A DNA stretch of 64,000 nt, from contig CAUWAG010000010.1 in the NCBI GenBank assembly GCA_963556695.1, positions 5,642,001 to 5,706,000 of the forward strand, written 5' to 3'. Positions 46,617-58,101 of the stretch are shown here, in pieces. The position numbers and the translations under genes were made by a program. The notes beneath the pieces are model-generated. The model worked only from the letters and a program-made list of their open reading frames with translations, did not search any database and was not told the DNA's origin. The DNA is from Anthostomella pinea (taxonomy: Eukaryota; Ascomycota; Sordariomycetes; Xylariales; Xylariaceae). Within the stretch, counting starts at the first letter, position 1, and every line of letters begins with the position of its first letter.

Positions 46617-47516
46617 GGAGTCAGGTGGCTTGGATATTGGTGCTGGGGCACTTTAGGTGGGATTCGGGGGTTAAGTGTGGGAGCAGTTGGAGGGAGATGG
46701 AGATGTTGCAGGATATGCAGGTGCCTTTCGTTCCCTAAGGAGTTCATTTCATTTCCGCCGAGAGGCATAATATCATTCATGCATTCGCTCAAGGTGGCAT
46801 CATCGAGTTGTGCCAGATCACAGTAGTCTTCAACGCTTATGCTCCCCCCTATCCCGCGCAGGTATCGTCGAGCCTAGTGTCGCGTTACTAGAACAACTCG
46901 GAATAGCATACGCGGAGTCAAGTCAGAATCAAGCAGAAGTCATGCTCAACAAGCCGACGTGCAAATTGAAGGGATTGTCCTCAAGTACCTAGACATGGGA
47001 TGATTTGTGAGCCACGAACACCAGTTACATGAACCACGTGTACGCCGTACCAATCACTTCCACGTGAGCCCCAGAGGAAGATCTGAACTCAGTGCCAGTG
47101 ATTCAGCGATGGTTCCAGTATCCGAACTCATTATTCTATGCGGATGGATGAAGCTGGTGACGCGATGTTTACCGAGGAATGCGGCCAGTTAGTCACCGCG
47201 GCATAACCAACATGCGAACAAAGAACCACCATAATCGTACGGTGCCCCCAACTCCACGTATTCCGGATACATCAACTCGCATTTTCTCACTCCGTTGATG
47301 TAGCTCCACACGAGTAAAAAGAACAAACCACTATCTGCCACTAGCCACATCTCAAACCCCTCTGTCCCTCCGTCGTCTCCAGCACATTTCAAGCCTGTGC
47401 GACTGAACGCATCTACCACACCACTGTGCGCGCGATAATCTTCATACACACACCTCTGGCCGACTATCTCGCAATCCCTCACCCATTCTATCTACCACCA
47501 CACCATCACCCACACC
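46617..47516. other. intergenic region within the small-protein array
   Basis: No supported coding sequence. Minus-strand frames here start at GTG and show no domain. Confidence 0.4.
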
Positions 47517-47714
47517 ATGGCACCGCTACCGGCAGCCTTCGAGCACATCCAGCGAGGACTCGTCAGACTAAGCGCAGGGGCCGGAGATATCGCAGCCAAC
47601 TCGGGCGGCTTGAGCAAAGAAGAGAAACTCGGACTAGGCCTCGGTCTTGGTCTTGGCTGCGGACTGTTTCTCGTTCTTGGAATTACGTGTATCCATTTGA
47701 AACGCCGCCTTTAG
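47517..47714 (+). CDS. small single-pass membrane protein with Gly-Leu span, 65 aa
   Basis: Single exon, start context CACACCATGGCACCG. An amphipathic N-terminus (AAFEHIQRGLVRLSAGAGDI) and NSGGLSKEEK precede a repetitive membrane span (LGLGLGLGLGCGLFLVLGIT), then CIHLKRRL and a stop. The GLGLGLG pattern is unusual for a bilayer span and invites helix-helix packing through small residues. The gene at 43562 has the same layout. Unknown family. Confidence 0.55.
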   Translation: MAPLPAAFEHIQRGLVRLSAGAGDIAANSGGLSKEEKLGLGLGLGLGCGLFLVLGITCIHLKRRL

Positions 47715-48201
47715 AGGGAGAATCTGGGGAAGACGGATATTTCTTGGCATGGGGAAGGGGGTGGTGCGGGATCGGGATGTTGAACCTCGGAGGCTTGAAG
47801 GCTCACTGGGACTCTGGGTTACTGTTGAAGAGACTTGGGGTGTTGGGACACGGTAAAGTCGCGTTAGAGGTGCTGGAATCAGTCGAAGCAAGGGTGATGG
47901 ATGTGTGACTGGGCTCGAATTTGGGTCTTGTTTCTACCAGTCATGAATGGTCATATGCCCCGGCGTCGTTCTGACTCACGATATCATCACGCAACCCCCA
48001 ATTCCACGATAGATAAATACTAACTTACCGCCTTGACTCTCTGGACTGAGGGACAATCCATCGTCTGTCTACACCAGCCCCTATTCCGAGACCCACAAAA
48101 AGCCAACTACCCCTGATGACCGCCCCCTGATCACAACCTACCAAAGCACTCAAGTCTGATCAACAACAGATACACGAAAGCCGACGTAACCCCATCTACC
48201 T
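47715..48201. other. intergenic region within the small-protein array
   Basis: No gene seen. GATAAATAC at 48012 may serve as a promoter element for the gene at 48202. Confidence 0.4.
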
Positions 48202-48627
48202 ATGAAACAGACATCGCTAAGCATTCTATCCACCTCAACCTCCACGCCGTCAGGCGCGAGCTACAGCAACAGGAGTGTTGGATCCCCATCCCAAGCTACA
48301 CCGTCCGAGTACGCAGGTTTTCCAACGGGCGTCATGTTCACTATAGGTATTTTGACGGTCTTCTTCTTCGGGGCATCTGTCGCATGGGTTCTATACCAAG
48401 ACGGCCACTGGAGGCGGGACCCGAGGCGATTCCAGACGCGAGAGCAGGAGAGGCGGGGCCGGGAGAGGCTGGAGCGCCAGAGGGGGGAGGAGGAGAGGCG
48501 AGGCCGGGAGAGAGAGGAGGAGATTCGGGAAGAGGAGAGGCGAGAGCAGGAGAGGCGGGACCGGGAGAGGCGGGACCGGGAGAGGTGGCAGCGGAGGTTC
48601 GACGCGGGATTGGGAGAATTCAGATGA
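48202..48627 (+). CDS. single-pass membrane protein with Arg/Glu-rich charged tail, 141 aa
   Basis: Single exon. A Ser/Thr-rich N-terminus of about 46 residues (likely outside) precedes a membrane span (VMFTIGILTVFFFGASVAWV), then LYQDGHWRRDPRR. The rest (about 70 residues) is almost wholly Arg, Glu, Asp and Gln in RERRGRE-like units, predicted as a long charged single helix. The DNA is a matching imperfect GGGAGAGGC repeat, suggesting recent expansion. Same strand and design as its neighbours but with the largest tail. Function unknown. Confidence 0.6.
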   Translation: MKQTSLSILSTSTSTPSGASYSNRSVGSPSQATPSEYAGFPTGVMFTIGILTVFFFGASVAWVLYQDGHWRRDPRRFQTREQERRGRERLERQRGEEERRGREREEEIREEERREQERRDRERRDRERWQRRFDAGLGEFR

Positions 48628-48906
48628 TAGGACCGCGGTGGGATATGATGTTTGTTAGTCACGCGTAAGGTATCGCCGGTGTCAGCAAAATACGACCGAG
48701 GGTATGGGATTGGAATCGTTACACTTTGCGACAGTGTGAGTAACGTCGTATCACGTCCATATGTCGATTTTTTTTTAATCCAGCTTCCCCTACTTCAAAG
48801 CCCGCGAACATAAAACCTGCACTGAAAATTCTTCCTGGAAACCTAAATACCTTGACCCCCATAACTACCTAATAAACCCAACCTTAGATATCGTACCTAC
48901 CAAACC

Positions 48907-49182
48907 ATGGCGGCACCACTAACAAGCTACATGCTAGCACGCATACTCCAGCTCCACACAGATACAGAAACCAACTCCTCCAAACCTCATCGCCGGTCGC
49001 TAGAAGTAAGCACCGAAAACGTCATGAGCCTCGGCACCATACTCTCCATCGTGTTCGCCGGGATGATTCTTGCCGAAATCGTCTTCTGGTGCATCTACAA
49101 CAGGTACTGGCGGCAGGAGTGGTTCCAGGATCCGGCGTACCAAGCACTGGGCGCGGAGGCGGCGGAGGGTGCGCTGGTGTGA
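48907..49182 (+). CDS. small single-pass membrane protein, 91 aa
   Basis: Single exon, start context CAAACCATGGCGG. N-terminal ~45 residues are polar; the membrane span is IVFAGMILAEIVFWCIY, followed by NRYWRQEWFQDPAYQALGAE and a small-residue tail. The aromatic/Arg juxtamembrane motif recalls FWLWLRFWRRR (43244) and VWHWLRIKPR (46329). It is the last recognisable member of the array before the BCS1-like gene on the other strand. Confidence 0.55.
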   Translation: MAAPLTSYMLARILQLHTDTETNSSKPHRRSLEVSTENVMSLGTILSIVFAGMILAEIVFWCIYNRYWRQEWFQDPAYQALGAEAAEGALV

Positions 49183-49440
49183 AAGAAGCAGGTGGGGGAG
49201 ATTGGCGAGGTAGAAGAAAATAGTGTATGATCAGAAAGAAGCGATATCTGTTTAAAGTCTCTGGCTCGTCTACCACCTCTATCAAGGAAGATCCCCCAAA
49301 CGCCATCTCATGCTAACACTTCATTAACCATGTCCGATGCCTAGGCCAGGCACCCGGCACGATAGTATCGTGAAAACGAGGATCAAAAGTAGTCCCGTGC
49401 CAGTTCGTAGTGTCAAGAGAACCATATCCTATAACGTCCA

Positions 49441-49475
49441 TCCATATCATCCACATCATCCACATCATCCGCATC
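49441..49475. repeat. (CATCCACAT)n short tandem repeat
   Basis: Imperfect CATCCACAT units immediately beyond the stop of the BCS1-like gene. Confidence 0.8.
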
Positions 49476-49498
49476 ATTATCATCGAAACCCACCCAAC

Positions 49499-51443
49499 CT
49501 ATTGCACCTGCAAGATCTTGGTCTTGCTAGCCTTCTGCCGCACCATGGCCTCGGCCCACACCCCGGCCTCCTCCAGCGCCTTGCGCGGGTGCTTCTTGCG
49601 CTTGAGCAGGTAGCCCTGGATCTCGGCGGGCGAGAACTCGCCGTCGGGGATTCTGTCGCTAAATTCCCGTGCGATGTGTGGCAGCTCGTCGAGCGAAATG
49701 TCCAGGTCGCCCGACGCCACGGCGCTCGAGGTCTCGGGCGCCAGCGGGGCGGCGGCGGTGGTGGTGTGGTCGTTGGTGGGCGCTTCGGCGCTCTTCCCGT
49801 TCATCGGGGTGCCCGGCTCCTGCTGCTTGGCCCTGCTGTGGCGCGGCCGGCCCTGGTCGCCTTCGTACATCCGGATGAAGAGTTCCTGCGCTTGTATCTT
49901 GGTCGCGTTCGTGAAGGCGACTTGCAGATCGACCCGACCGGGCCGGATCAGGGCGTCGTCGAGGGACTCGGGGACGTTTGTCGTCATGATCAGGACTCGG
50001 CCCTCGTGGCTTGCGACCCCATCAATGGCATTTAGAAGTCCGGATAGGGAGATGCCCTTTTTCTGGTCGTCGGTGTCCTTCTTGAGGGCCTTGGCTAGGT
50101 CGCTGACCTTCCAGTCGTTGGGCGTGCTCTTCGCGTCGTCCTTGCTGGATTTGTCGTCTTTGGGTTTCTGGACCTGCTCGAGCTCTTCGGATGGACGGCG
50201 GAGGCCAGCTGTGTCGATGTCCTCGAGAAGAACCACGCAGCGACGGGGGAGCGAGTTGAACAGGGCGCTTAGATCTTCTTCGGTCAGACTGGGCTCTAGG
50301 AGGGAGATGACGTGGATGTCGAGTCCGAAGACGCCGGCTAGGGCGAAGGACAGAGATGTCTTTCCGGTACCCGGGGGACCGTGGAAGAGGTATCCTCGTC
50401 TTAGCGGGATGCCTCGGTTTGCGTACCACCGCGGGCTCTCGGGGTGCAGGTACTCGTTGATGTCGGCAAGGACCCGCAGTTTCTGGCGCTGGTCAAGCAC
50501 TACGGTTCGCATATCTCGCACTGGCCGGTTGGCAACCTGCTGCCAGTTATAGTGGCCGCCATACCGACGTAGGTTCTGAGGGCTGGGTCTTTTGACGATG
50601 GTCCTAGCCTGGTGGTCACTGTAGTAATTCTGCTTGGCGTGCGCTAGGAGTTGCTTTATAGGTTCTGGGAAGCCAAGTCAGTTCTGGGAATCGCCAGTGT
50701 TCTACTGGGGAATCATACCTGGACTTCTCCAGAGACACGAGATCATCAGGTCTTCCTTATCCTTGAAGGTGCTGATGCCGTTAGCACCGCCCTCGTCCAA
50801 GAACGATTCCTTCTTGCGGTGCAGTCTGAAGTATTGGCCTTTCCACCAAAAGTTGTGCAGACCCAGAGCAGGGACATATTGTGGCGGCTTCATTGAGGGT
50901 CAGCAAGGATCACTTTATCCGAGGATACGGTCGACTTACGGCTCTTGCTTCCTGGTTTGAGAAGTTGAGATATAGTCCAGACAGGTCGCGAGCGACGTTG
51001 GACTCCTCCTCGTCTTCCCACGCCGTCTTGCTCACCGTCTCGGCCGTCAGTGCTCTCGAGTTGACCATCTTGGGCTGCATTGCCAGCCACTTCATGATAT
51101 GAAGATAAATGTCGTCCGTACTGCTGATGTGGATGGTGCTCATCAGGTGCTCAGTGATGAGTCCGTAGAAGAGGTGATACATCTGGCGCATCACCTTGTT
51201 GGAAGCCCAGAGGAAACCCAATGCAGTGAGTATGAAAGTGGGATCGTAGCCCAGCCAGTTTCCTATGAAGCTGTACATTGGAGCAAAGCTCCTGAGTCCG
51301 ATAAGTGGCAACAGGCTCTCAATCACGTTGGCGTGCATGTTATGCGTACTCGAGTCATTGGCAGCGAAACCCGTTTCGTTAGCAACTGCCGTGGGGAGCA
51401 GCCCTCGGAAGAAGGCGCCCATGTCCATATTCGCGGTGCCCAT
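49499..51443 (-). CDS. BCS1-like AAA ATPase
   Basis: Predicted 612-aa AAA ATPase of the BCS1 family. True Bcs1 inserts the Rieske protein into complex III at the mitochondrial inner membrane; filamentous fungi carry several paralogues of unknown role. Exons 51443–50940, 50887–50719 and 50664–49499. A membrane span is likely near residues 50–80 (around FILTALGFLWASN). The BCS1_N-like region follows, then Walker A GPPGTGKT (about 320–327), Walker B CVVLLEDID and the MTTNVPESLDDALIRPGRVD segment. A Lys/Asp-rich insert after Walker B (about 45 residues) and an Ala/Thr/Pro-rich linker late in the protein are typical of these fungal paralogues. The start is the first in-frame ATG; an upstream exon cannot be excluded. 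Confidence 0.85.
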
Positions 51444-53246
51444 ATTCGCCGGAGTTTCCAATGCGTAGGTGAACGAGATCAGACAAGACGAATCGTGACT
51501 CTGAATTCGCCTATGTAGTGCTCGTATCACAGTGTAAGGGGTGGAGCACCGCGTCAGCTTGGACGACTAGAACGGTTAAGGTGGCGATATTTCCACAGCC
51601 CGACAAACGCGACTTGGCAGCGAGAACTCTGCAAAGTGAGCAACGGGAAGCCGCCCTATTTATACAAGTCAAGGTGACTTTGTGAGGCCTCTGGGAGTGG
51701 GTTCGTTATGCAGTCCAGCCTTTGGGTTACTGGCTGGGTTCCAGGGGCAAACACGTCGTATACTGGTTTATGACTCCAAGCTGCAGCTCATCCATAAGGA
51801 CCCCCGCAGCCTTGTTTGCGCCATGCGAGTCCAGTGACAAACTGCGTAGAGGTGGGTATGGCAAGGCAAGTCCGGCCATCGGCTAGCTCAAGTAGGGCGT
51901 GCGTATATATCCTATTCTTCCCGAGTTGTCGCGACCGTTTGGAAACAGATGAGACGATTTGAGACATAAACGCACTATAGCTGTAGGTGCGCTCCCGTGA
52001 TAGCATTGGACTATATGGTGCGGGGAACACCGACGACAACCGGTAGATGCGGCGGCTTACAGAGATCCCGTGGGGTGTGAGTATACAGCATGCATGCATG
52101 TAAGATGTGTTGGTGTGTGCTGCATCTGCAATAATCCATTCCAGCTTGTTCGAACTGCGTGTGGGCATGAGTACCTCGCGTTTCGGAGTCCATAGAGAGT
52201 GAACAGATCACACTATGCATCATGTCATCACGGGGTCAGAATCCATGGTTGCCTAATGTTAGGTATTATGCTGCAGCCCTACATAGTAGGTACTTCAGGT
52301 ATACGTCCTATCAGCTGCAGGACACGTGCTGTGCGTCATGGCTAGGCAGCCAACATGGTGTGTAGTCCATTTGGGAGGCTGTGAAGAACGACTAGGTAAC
52401 CTATGACACCTTCTACTAGAAGTAGGTGACCTGAAGTGCCTAGCTGAGGTAAGCAGAGGCCTAGGACTTGGGTAGGCAGTTGAGGCTGTGCGAATGCTCC
52501 AAGCTGGATAATGGATTTGTGCATGTCGGTACCCCTTACAAGCAGAACTAGGACTGAGAAACGATAGGAACATCAGTGTAATTGGCGGGATGATGAGTAT
52601 TCGACTAGCACGCAGGCCTGGGAATCATGATGTCTCCAGCCATCGTGGCCTTCAACAAGTCGGATAGGTGAACCCCTAGGTTAGATAGCTATCTGAGTGC
52701 AACGTACCCCGATCTTCACACTCAGTGGTGTCACCGAGAATCTGCCTCACCTTGCTAAAAGGTGGGTGTTGCATGCTGCTCGCCGGACCAAGTATGTCAC
52801 CGACAGGTTGTCCAGCCTCATTGGCTGTGAGCCAGCGATGCATCGTGCCGTATGCGGGAGAGACGAGGCCACCCGACGAACTGCGCGGAAATATCCATCG
52901 GGAGCACCGGGACTTTCAGCTGGGACAAGGCCCTGAGGCTCTTATTTGGTAGTCAATTGATGTTACAGCCACGGCAGCAGTTGGTCATCTAAAGAGGTAG
53001 CTGACGAGGAACCTCTGATCTGTTGCAGTTTTCCTTTCGGGATTGCCGGCATGGCTGACGCCGTGCATTGATATACACAACCGGTCCGATGCGCCTCGTA
53101 TAGATTGTTGCGAGCCGCATTGAAACCACACGCTGCTCCCGGACACATCTGGCTCAACGTAGAAGGAGCCATAGAAAGGGGCTCTGCTTCGTGTCGACTT
53201 TCGTGCTGAGTTTGTTGGTAGATCCTCACGGGCTGGGACTTGCTCT
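51444..53246. other. gene-free stretch
   Basis: It contains the 5' flank of the BCS1-like gene and the 3' flank of pwp2. No supported coding sequence, RNA gene or clear repeat. Confidence 0.5.
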
Positions 53247-56087
53247 TCAACCCAGGCCAATCCATTCCCCGTCTGATTCTTCATCCGAATCTACCCTTTC
53301 ACCTACTCCCTCCTCCCCAGACGCTAGCATTTTCATTGGAGTATCGTCACCATTTGTAAGAAGACCTTTGTCGTCAGTGCTTGCGTTCTTAGTCTCGGCC
53401 TGGCCGAGGAGATAGTCCACCATGTAGACATTCTCGTCCGCTAACCGTCTGATCTCGTTCTGCATCCGGGCGATGGCTCTTGCTACGACCCGGAGCTCGA
53501 CGTCAACTTTGCCCCGGTTCGCTGTCAGCCACGATCCATGCTTATCCACAAGAGCCTTGATCCAGAGTAGGCAGAACTCGAAATGAGGAGATTCCTCGGT
53601 TTGCGCAGCCACGAATCGCAACAGTCGGGCCACGTACACCGTGGGGAATTGCTCTACAACCAGGGGGATATCGGTGTATGGTATTGCCTGGAATACTCGC
53701 TTGATCAAGCCTGCTTCGTTGAGGCGAAATGCCATGACAAGCGCCTTTAGGTAGTCTTTCTCGGTCTCGAGTACCGCAAGCGTCGAGGCTGGCGTTATTT
53801 CCATGTTCAGATCGAACGGGTCGAACTGAAGATCGTTGTCCAAGCTGTAAATCAGAAGACCCTCAGTTGATGCGGCACAGAAGGATGTGCCAGCTGGCGA
53901 AAAGCCGACACCAGATACTTTGACTTCGGGTAACTTTTGCCTCTCTGATGGGTCGACGCCTCGTTTTGTACCCGGCAAGGACTTGTCTTGTCGAGCTTCA
54001 CGATCCGAGTTGTCCCCTTCATCATCAAGAAGACCTTCCGGTCCAGCCTCAGTGAGCTGCTTGCTGTTCAGGAATTCTTGTGTCCCTGATAGCGAGAGGT
54101 TGACGCTGACGGTGAATTTCTTCAGAAGTACCATCGTGCTGACAGAGTACAGACATATGTACTTGCTGCTGCCCCCGGCTAAAAGGCAGCTCCCGTCGGT
54201 GCTGTATCTGATGGTGCCAAAGCTCTTGGTGCCAGGTACGTTGGCAGCGGTCCTGCGATCGCTAACCTTTCGGCCACCCGATACATCGCGCCTGCCATCG
54301 AGCCCGGACACCTGCTCGCCTTCCGCTATAGACCAGAATGTGAGCTGCCCGTCAAGCGTGGAGATGGCCAGCTGTGCAGAGTCCGGCCGAACCGCAATGC
54401 CCAACACATTTGCTTGTAATTGAAGAGGTTCGCTGGTTTGAGTGCGTCCGAAGATCGACCACATTCTAGCGGTATAATCCCAGCTTCCACTGACTAGCAG
54501 ACCACCATCGGGTGTAAATGCAAGAGCAGAGACCGGCCCTTCGTGTCCAGCCAACTGATCGAGCAGTTGACCAGTCTGAACGGACCAGATGTGAATATCA
54601 AAGGAGTCCAGTGAGCCAGCAGCAACCACTTCACCACTCGGATCCACTGCTAGGCAAGAGAAGGATAAGCGCGCCGGCGCGGTAAAAGTCCTGAAGTTTC
54701 GATACCTCACCAGGTCCCAAGCCCTGATAGAACCGTCCAGACTCGAAGTAAATAAGACGTTCCCCTTTTTGGCGAACTCGCAGGCAGTGACATCTCCTGT
54801 GTGCTCTGTGAAGGTCACGATGCAGAAACCCGAGTCAACGTCCCACACCTTGATCTTGTTATTTGCTGTCGTGATGATACGTTTGCCATCTGGGGAGTAG
54901 ACGAGGTCGTTCATGGAATCGAAATGACCTTGTTGTTTAAGGATATAGGACTCGGACTGCCACTCCCATACCAGAAGCTGTCCAAGCTTGGAAGCACCGA
55001 AAGCAAGCCACTCTCCGGTTTTATTCACAGTAACGAAGTCTATATCGTTTTGCGAGATGCTGAGAGTATGGATAGCGTTGAAATCGGGCATCTCATATAG
55101 GCCAAAGATGCCATTAGAGAATCCAGTAACAAGGAGGTTAGATTGAGGATGGAACGAAGCACACCGCACATGGGCACTGCCCTGCATGAAGTAGTGTCTC
55201 CGGACGATCCTCCAGCGCATGTCTTCGTCGTCTGCGTCTCCCATGTCCTCGTCCTCGTCTCTAGATGGTGCATTGGGGTGTCGAGTATATTGCCAGTCGA
55301 AGACGGCACCATCCTTGCTGACTGTGTATATAGTCTCCTGGTTGTTTGAGAACCAAGCTCCGACAACAGCCTGTTTGTGGCCTGACAGAACTGTGGGAAT
55401 AAATCCTTCCTCGGCATCGACACTCCAGATCCGTGTTGTCAGGTCTTTGGAAGCAGTCAGGAAAAAGCGAGAATCGTTTGACCATTCAATATGCCGGACG
55501 TCGTCGAAGTGGCCCATGTGTGTATGATGGCGAACAAAGGGCGCAAACTCAAGTTCGCCCTGGGCACTCGAGTCGGGCGTCGAGGGGACGTGCCATACTT
55601 CCGTCTTTCGGCCAAGCCCTACGGCAAAATGACGCCCGGACGGAGAGAATGCAAGCGCTGTAACCGGTGACCGGAAGGAGAAGTGGTATATGGATATTCG
55701 GCGGTGGACATTGGTCAGAATGGCGTGGCCCTCATCGTCGACTGAGAGCAATAGGTTACCCCGCGGGGTCAGACCTATCCTCGAGATGTTCTTTCGATGC
55801 GCGAACGGAAGGGTATGTGATGTATTGCTGCCACAGGGTGGTCATGTCAGCACATCTGCGCGATTCTGGGAATGCAGCTCAACTGACTCGACGAGGTTGA
55901 AGACAGACACCCTGTTGCCTACAGGGGAGAATAGACATGTGCCATCAGGACTGAACAAGAGGTTGCCCTGGCAGTAGACAGTCCCAAGCAGATTGGAAAA
56001 CTAGACGGCGTATTAGCAATTAGTTCAGTCTCGCGAACATGTATGAAGCAGGAGCAGAAGATGTATTACCTTGAAGTCGGTCTTCAT
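53247..56087 (-). CDS. pwp2: Pwp2/Utp1, UtpB-complex WD40 protein
   Basis: Predicted 903-aa nucleolar scaffold of the small-subunit processome (UtpB complex), needed for 18S rRNA maturation. Exons 56087–56070 (MKTDFK), 56000–55888 and 55827–53247. Joins read MKTDFKFSNLLGTVYCQGN and VFNLVDNTSHTLPFAHRKN, both typical of the family. WD40 units follow, including IEWSNDSRFFLTASKDLTTR, LVYSPDGKRIITTANNKIKV and LAFTPDGGLLVSGSWDYTAR. The C-terminal Utp12-type domain begins near ETEKDYLKALVMAFRLNE and ends at about RRLADENVYMVDYLL; the tail is acidic (DSDEESDGEW). Two tandem beta-propellers are expected from the family. It diverges from the septin gene. Confidence 0.95.
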
Positions 56088-56755
56088 TTTCACGGTATAG
56101 CCATACTGTATGCGCCCACCTCATTACATGCAGTAGCAATATTCTCTTGCTTCAAAATGTCCAGTTCAGCAGGCGCGAATGAACTTTTTTCTGGCTTATC
56201 GCTGATAAGAGAGCTGGGTGGCAGTGGGGCGCTTGGCGGGCTTGGGTGTGGAGGCGAGGGAGAGTCGGCCCAATCAATTGAGAGACCCTGGCAGCCAGTC
56301 CAGCCCACATCTCTGCCGGGTCTGACCCCAGCTAGGTAGTAACTGCATCGGGTAAGGCGCTCTCCGATGGGCAGGCGGTCAACGCCCGCCCTACCCTGAG
56401 TGCACGAGCCACGCAGCCACGCCAGAGCCGGCAGCCACAACTGGCGACTGGCAGGCAGGCCAGTCCCTTTCGGTTGCCGTGTGCTAGGAAATTTGCCAGC
56501 CAGGCTCCTTCCCCTGAAGCACCAGCACCAGCACCAGCACCAGCACCAGCCCGTTCAACCGTCAACATCCATCCGTCAATCAGTCATTTCCCGCCCTCAA
56601 CGGAACTCCCTCTCGTAAACCTCAGCCGGATCGACCTCAGCGACTATACAGATCTCTTCCCACTCCGTTTTGACTGTTTCTTGGGATCATACCCTGTATT
56701 CTTCGGATACCCCCAATTCTGGTCCTGTATCGTGAATACCTGCATATATTCCAAA
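56088..56755. promoter_or_regulatory. divergent promoter of pwp2 and cdc12
   Basis: A 668-bp region between two opposing start codons. It includes a (CACCAG)n tract and pyrimidine-rich leader sequence close to the septin ATG. I see no clear TATA box. Confidence 0.55.
56519..56550. repeat. (CACCAG)n microsatellite in the cdc12 leader
   Basis: About five hexamer units some 210 bp before the septin start codon; probably transcribed but untranslated. Confidence 0.9.
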
Positions 56756-58101
56756 ATGCCTCCTGCCACCGCCGAGAGCGCGTCGCCCATTGGCATCGCC
56801 AACCTGCCCAACCAGCGACACAAGATCGTCGCCAAGAGAGGTGCTGCCTTCACCATCATGGTTCGTCGACCTCGCATTACCCCTTGACCTTCCCATGCGT
56901 GCAGTGTTGTTGACATCCTGTCGCCCAGGTTGCTGGTGAATCCGGCCTGGGAAAGACCACCTTCATCAACACCCTTTTCTCCACCACCATCAAGAACTAC
57001 GCCGACCACAAGCGACGCCACCAGAAGCAAGTCGACAAGACCGTAGAGATTGAGATTACGAAGGCCGAACTGGAGGAGAAGTTCTTCAAGGGTAATTGCC
57101 AATTGCCCCGTCTCGTGATGCCTAGCCTCCGATCCCTCTAACCTAAGTTTGCTACCAGTCCGCCTCACCGTCATCGACACCCCCGGCTTTGGCGACTACG
57201 TGAACAACCGAGATTCGTGGATGCCCATCATTGAGTTTCTGGATGACCAGCACGAGTCGTATATGCTCCAGGAGCAACAACCCCGCCGGCAAGACAAGAT
57301 TGATCTCCGAGTCCATGCCTGCCTATACTTCATCCGCCCCACCGGCCACACCCTGAAGCCCCTGGATATTGAGGTCATGAAGAGACTGTGTTCCCGTGTC
57401 AACTTGATACCGGTGATTGCCAAGGCCGATACCTTGAGCCCAGCAGACCTCGCCAAGTTCAAGGCCAAGGTACGTCACAGCTGGCAAGTATAGCACAGAC
57501 TTCGTTTGCTCATATATCGAAATAGATCCGTGCCGTCGTTGAGGCTCAGAGCATCAAGATCTACCAGCCTCCCGTCGAGGAGGACGACGAGGCCGCCGCT
57601 CAACACGCGCGTAGCCTGATGGCCGCCGTGCCTTTCGCCGTCATTGGCTCTGAGAAGGATGTCAAGACCGGCGATGGCCGCATTGTCAAGGGTCGTCAAT
57701 ACTCCTGGGGTGTTGCCGAGGTTGAGAACGAGGACCACTGCGACTTCAAGAAGCTCCGCTCTATCCTGATTCGCACCCACATGCTGGACCTGATTCACAC
57801 GACCGAGGAGCTCCACTACGAGGCCTACCGTGCTCAGCAGATGGAGACCCGTAAATTCGGGGAGGCCCGTCCCCGCAAGCTGGACAACCCCAAGTACAAG
57901 GAAGAGGAAGAGGCTCTGCGCAAGCGATTCACTGAGCAGGTCAAGATCGAGGAGCAACGTTTCAGACAGTGGGAGCAAAAACTCATCGCCGAGCGGGACC
58001 GCCTCAACAAGGACCTCGAGCAGACTCATGCTCAGATCAAGCAGCTGGAGACGGAACTCGAGCAAATGCAGGGCAGCGTCGCCCGCAGTGGTCGTCGTTA
58101 A
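56756..58101 (+). CDS. cdc12: septin, Cdc12/AspC type
   Basis: Predicted 384-aa GTP-binding filament-forming septin that organises septation and polarity sites at the plasma membrane. Exons 56756–56860, 56929–57091, 57159–57469 and 57526–58101. P-loop GESGLGKT at residues 38–45, DTPG at 96–99 and AKAD at 177–180; the septin unique element precedes a C-terminal coiled coil from about residue 315. The opening IGIANLPNQRHKIV and the EEQRFRQWEQ coiled-coil start align with yeast Cdc12, and the DDQHESYMLQEQQPRR stretch supports the same orthologue. Cdc3, Cdc10 and Cdc11 types differ in these places. The intron after ATCATG uses a GTTCGT donor. Confidence 0.94.
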
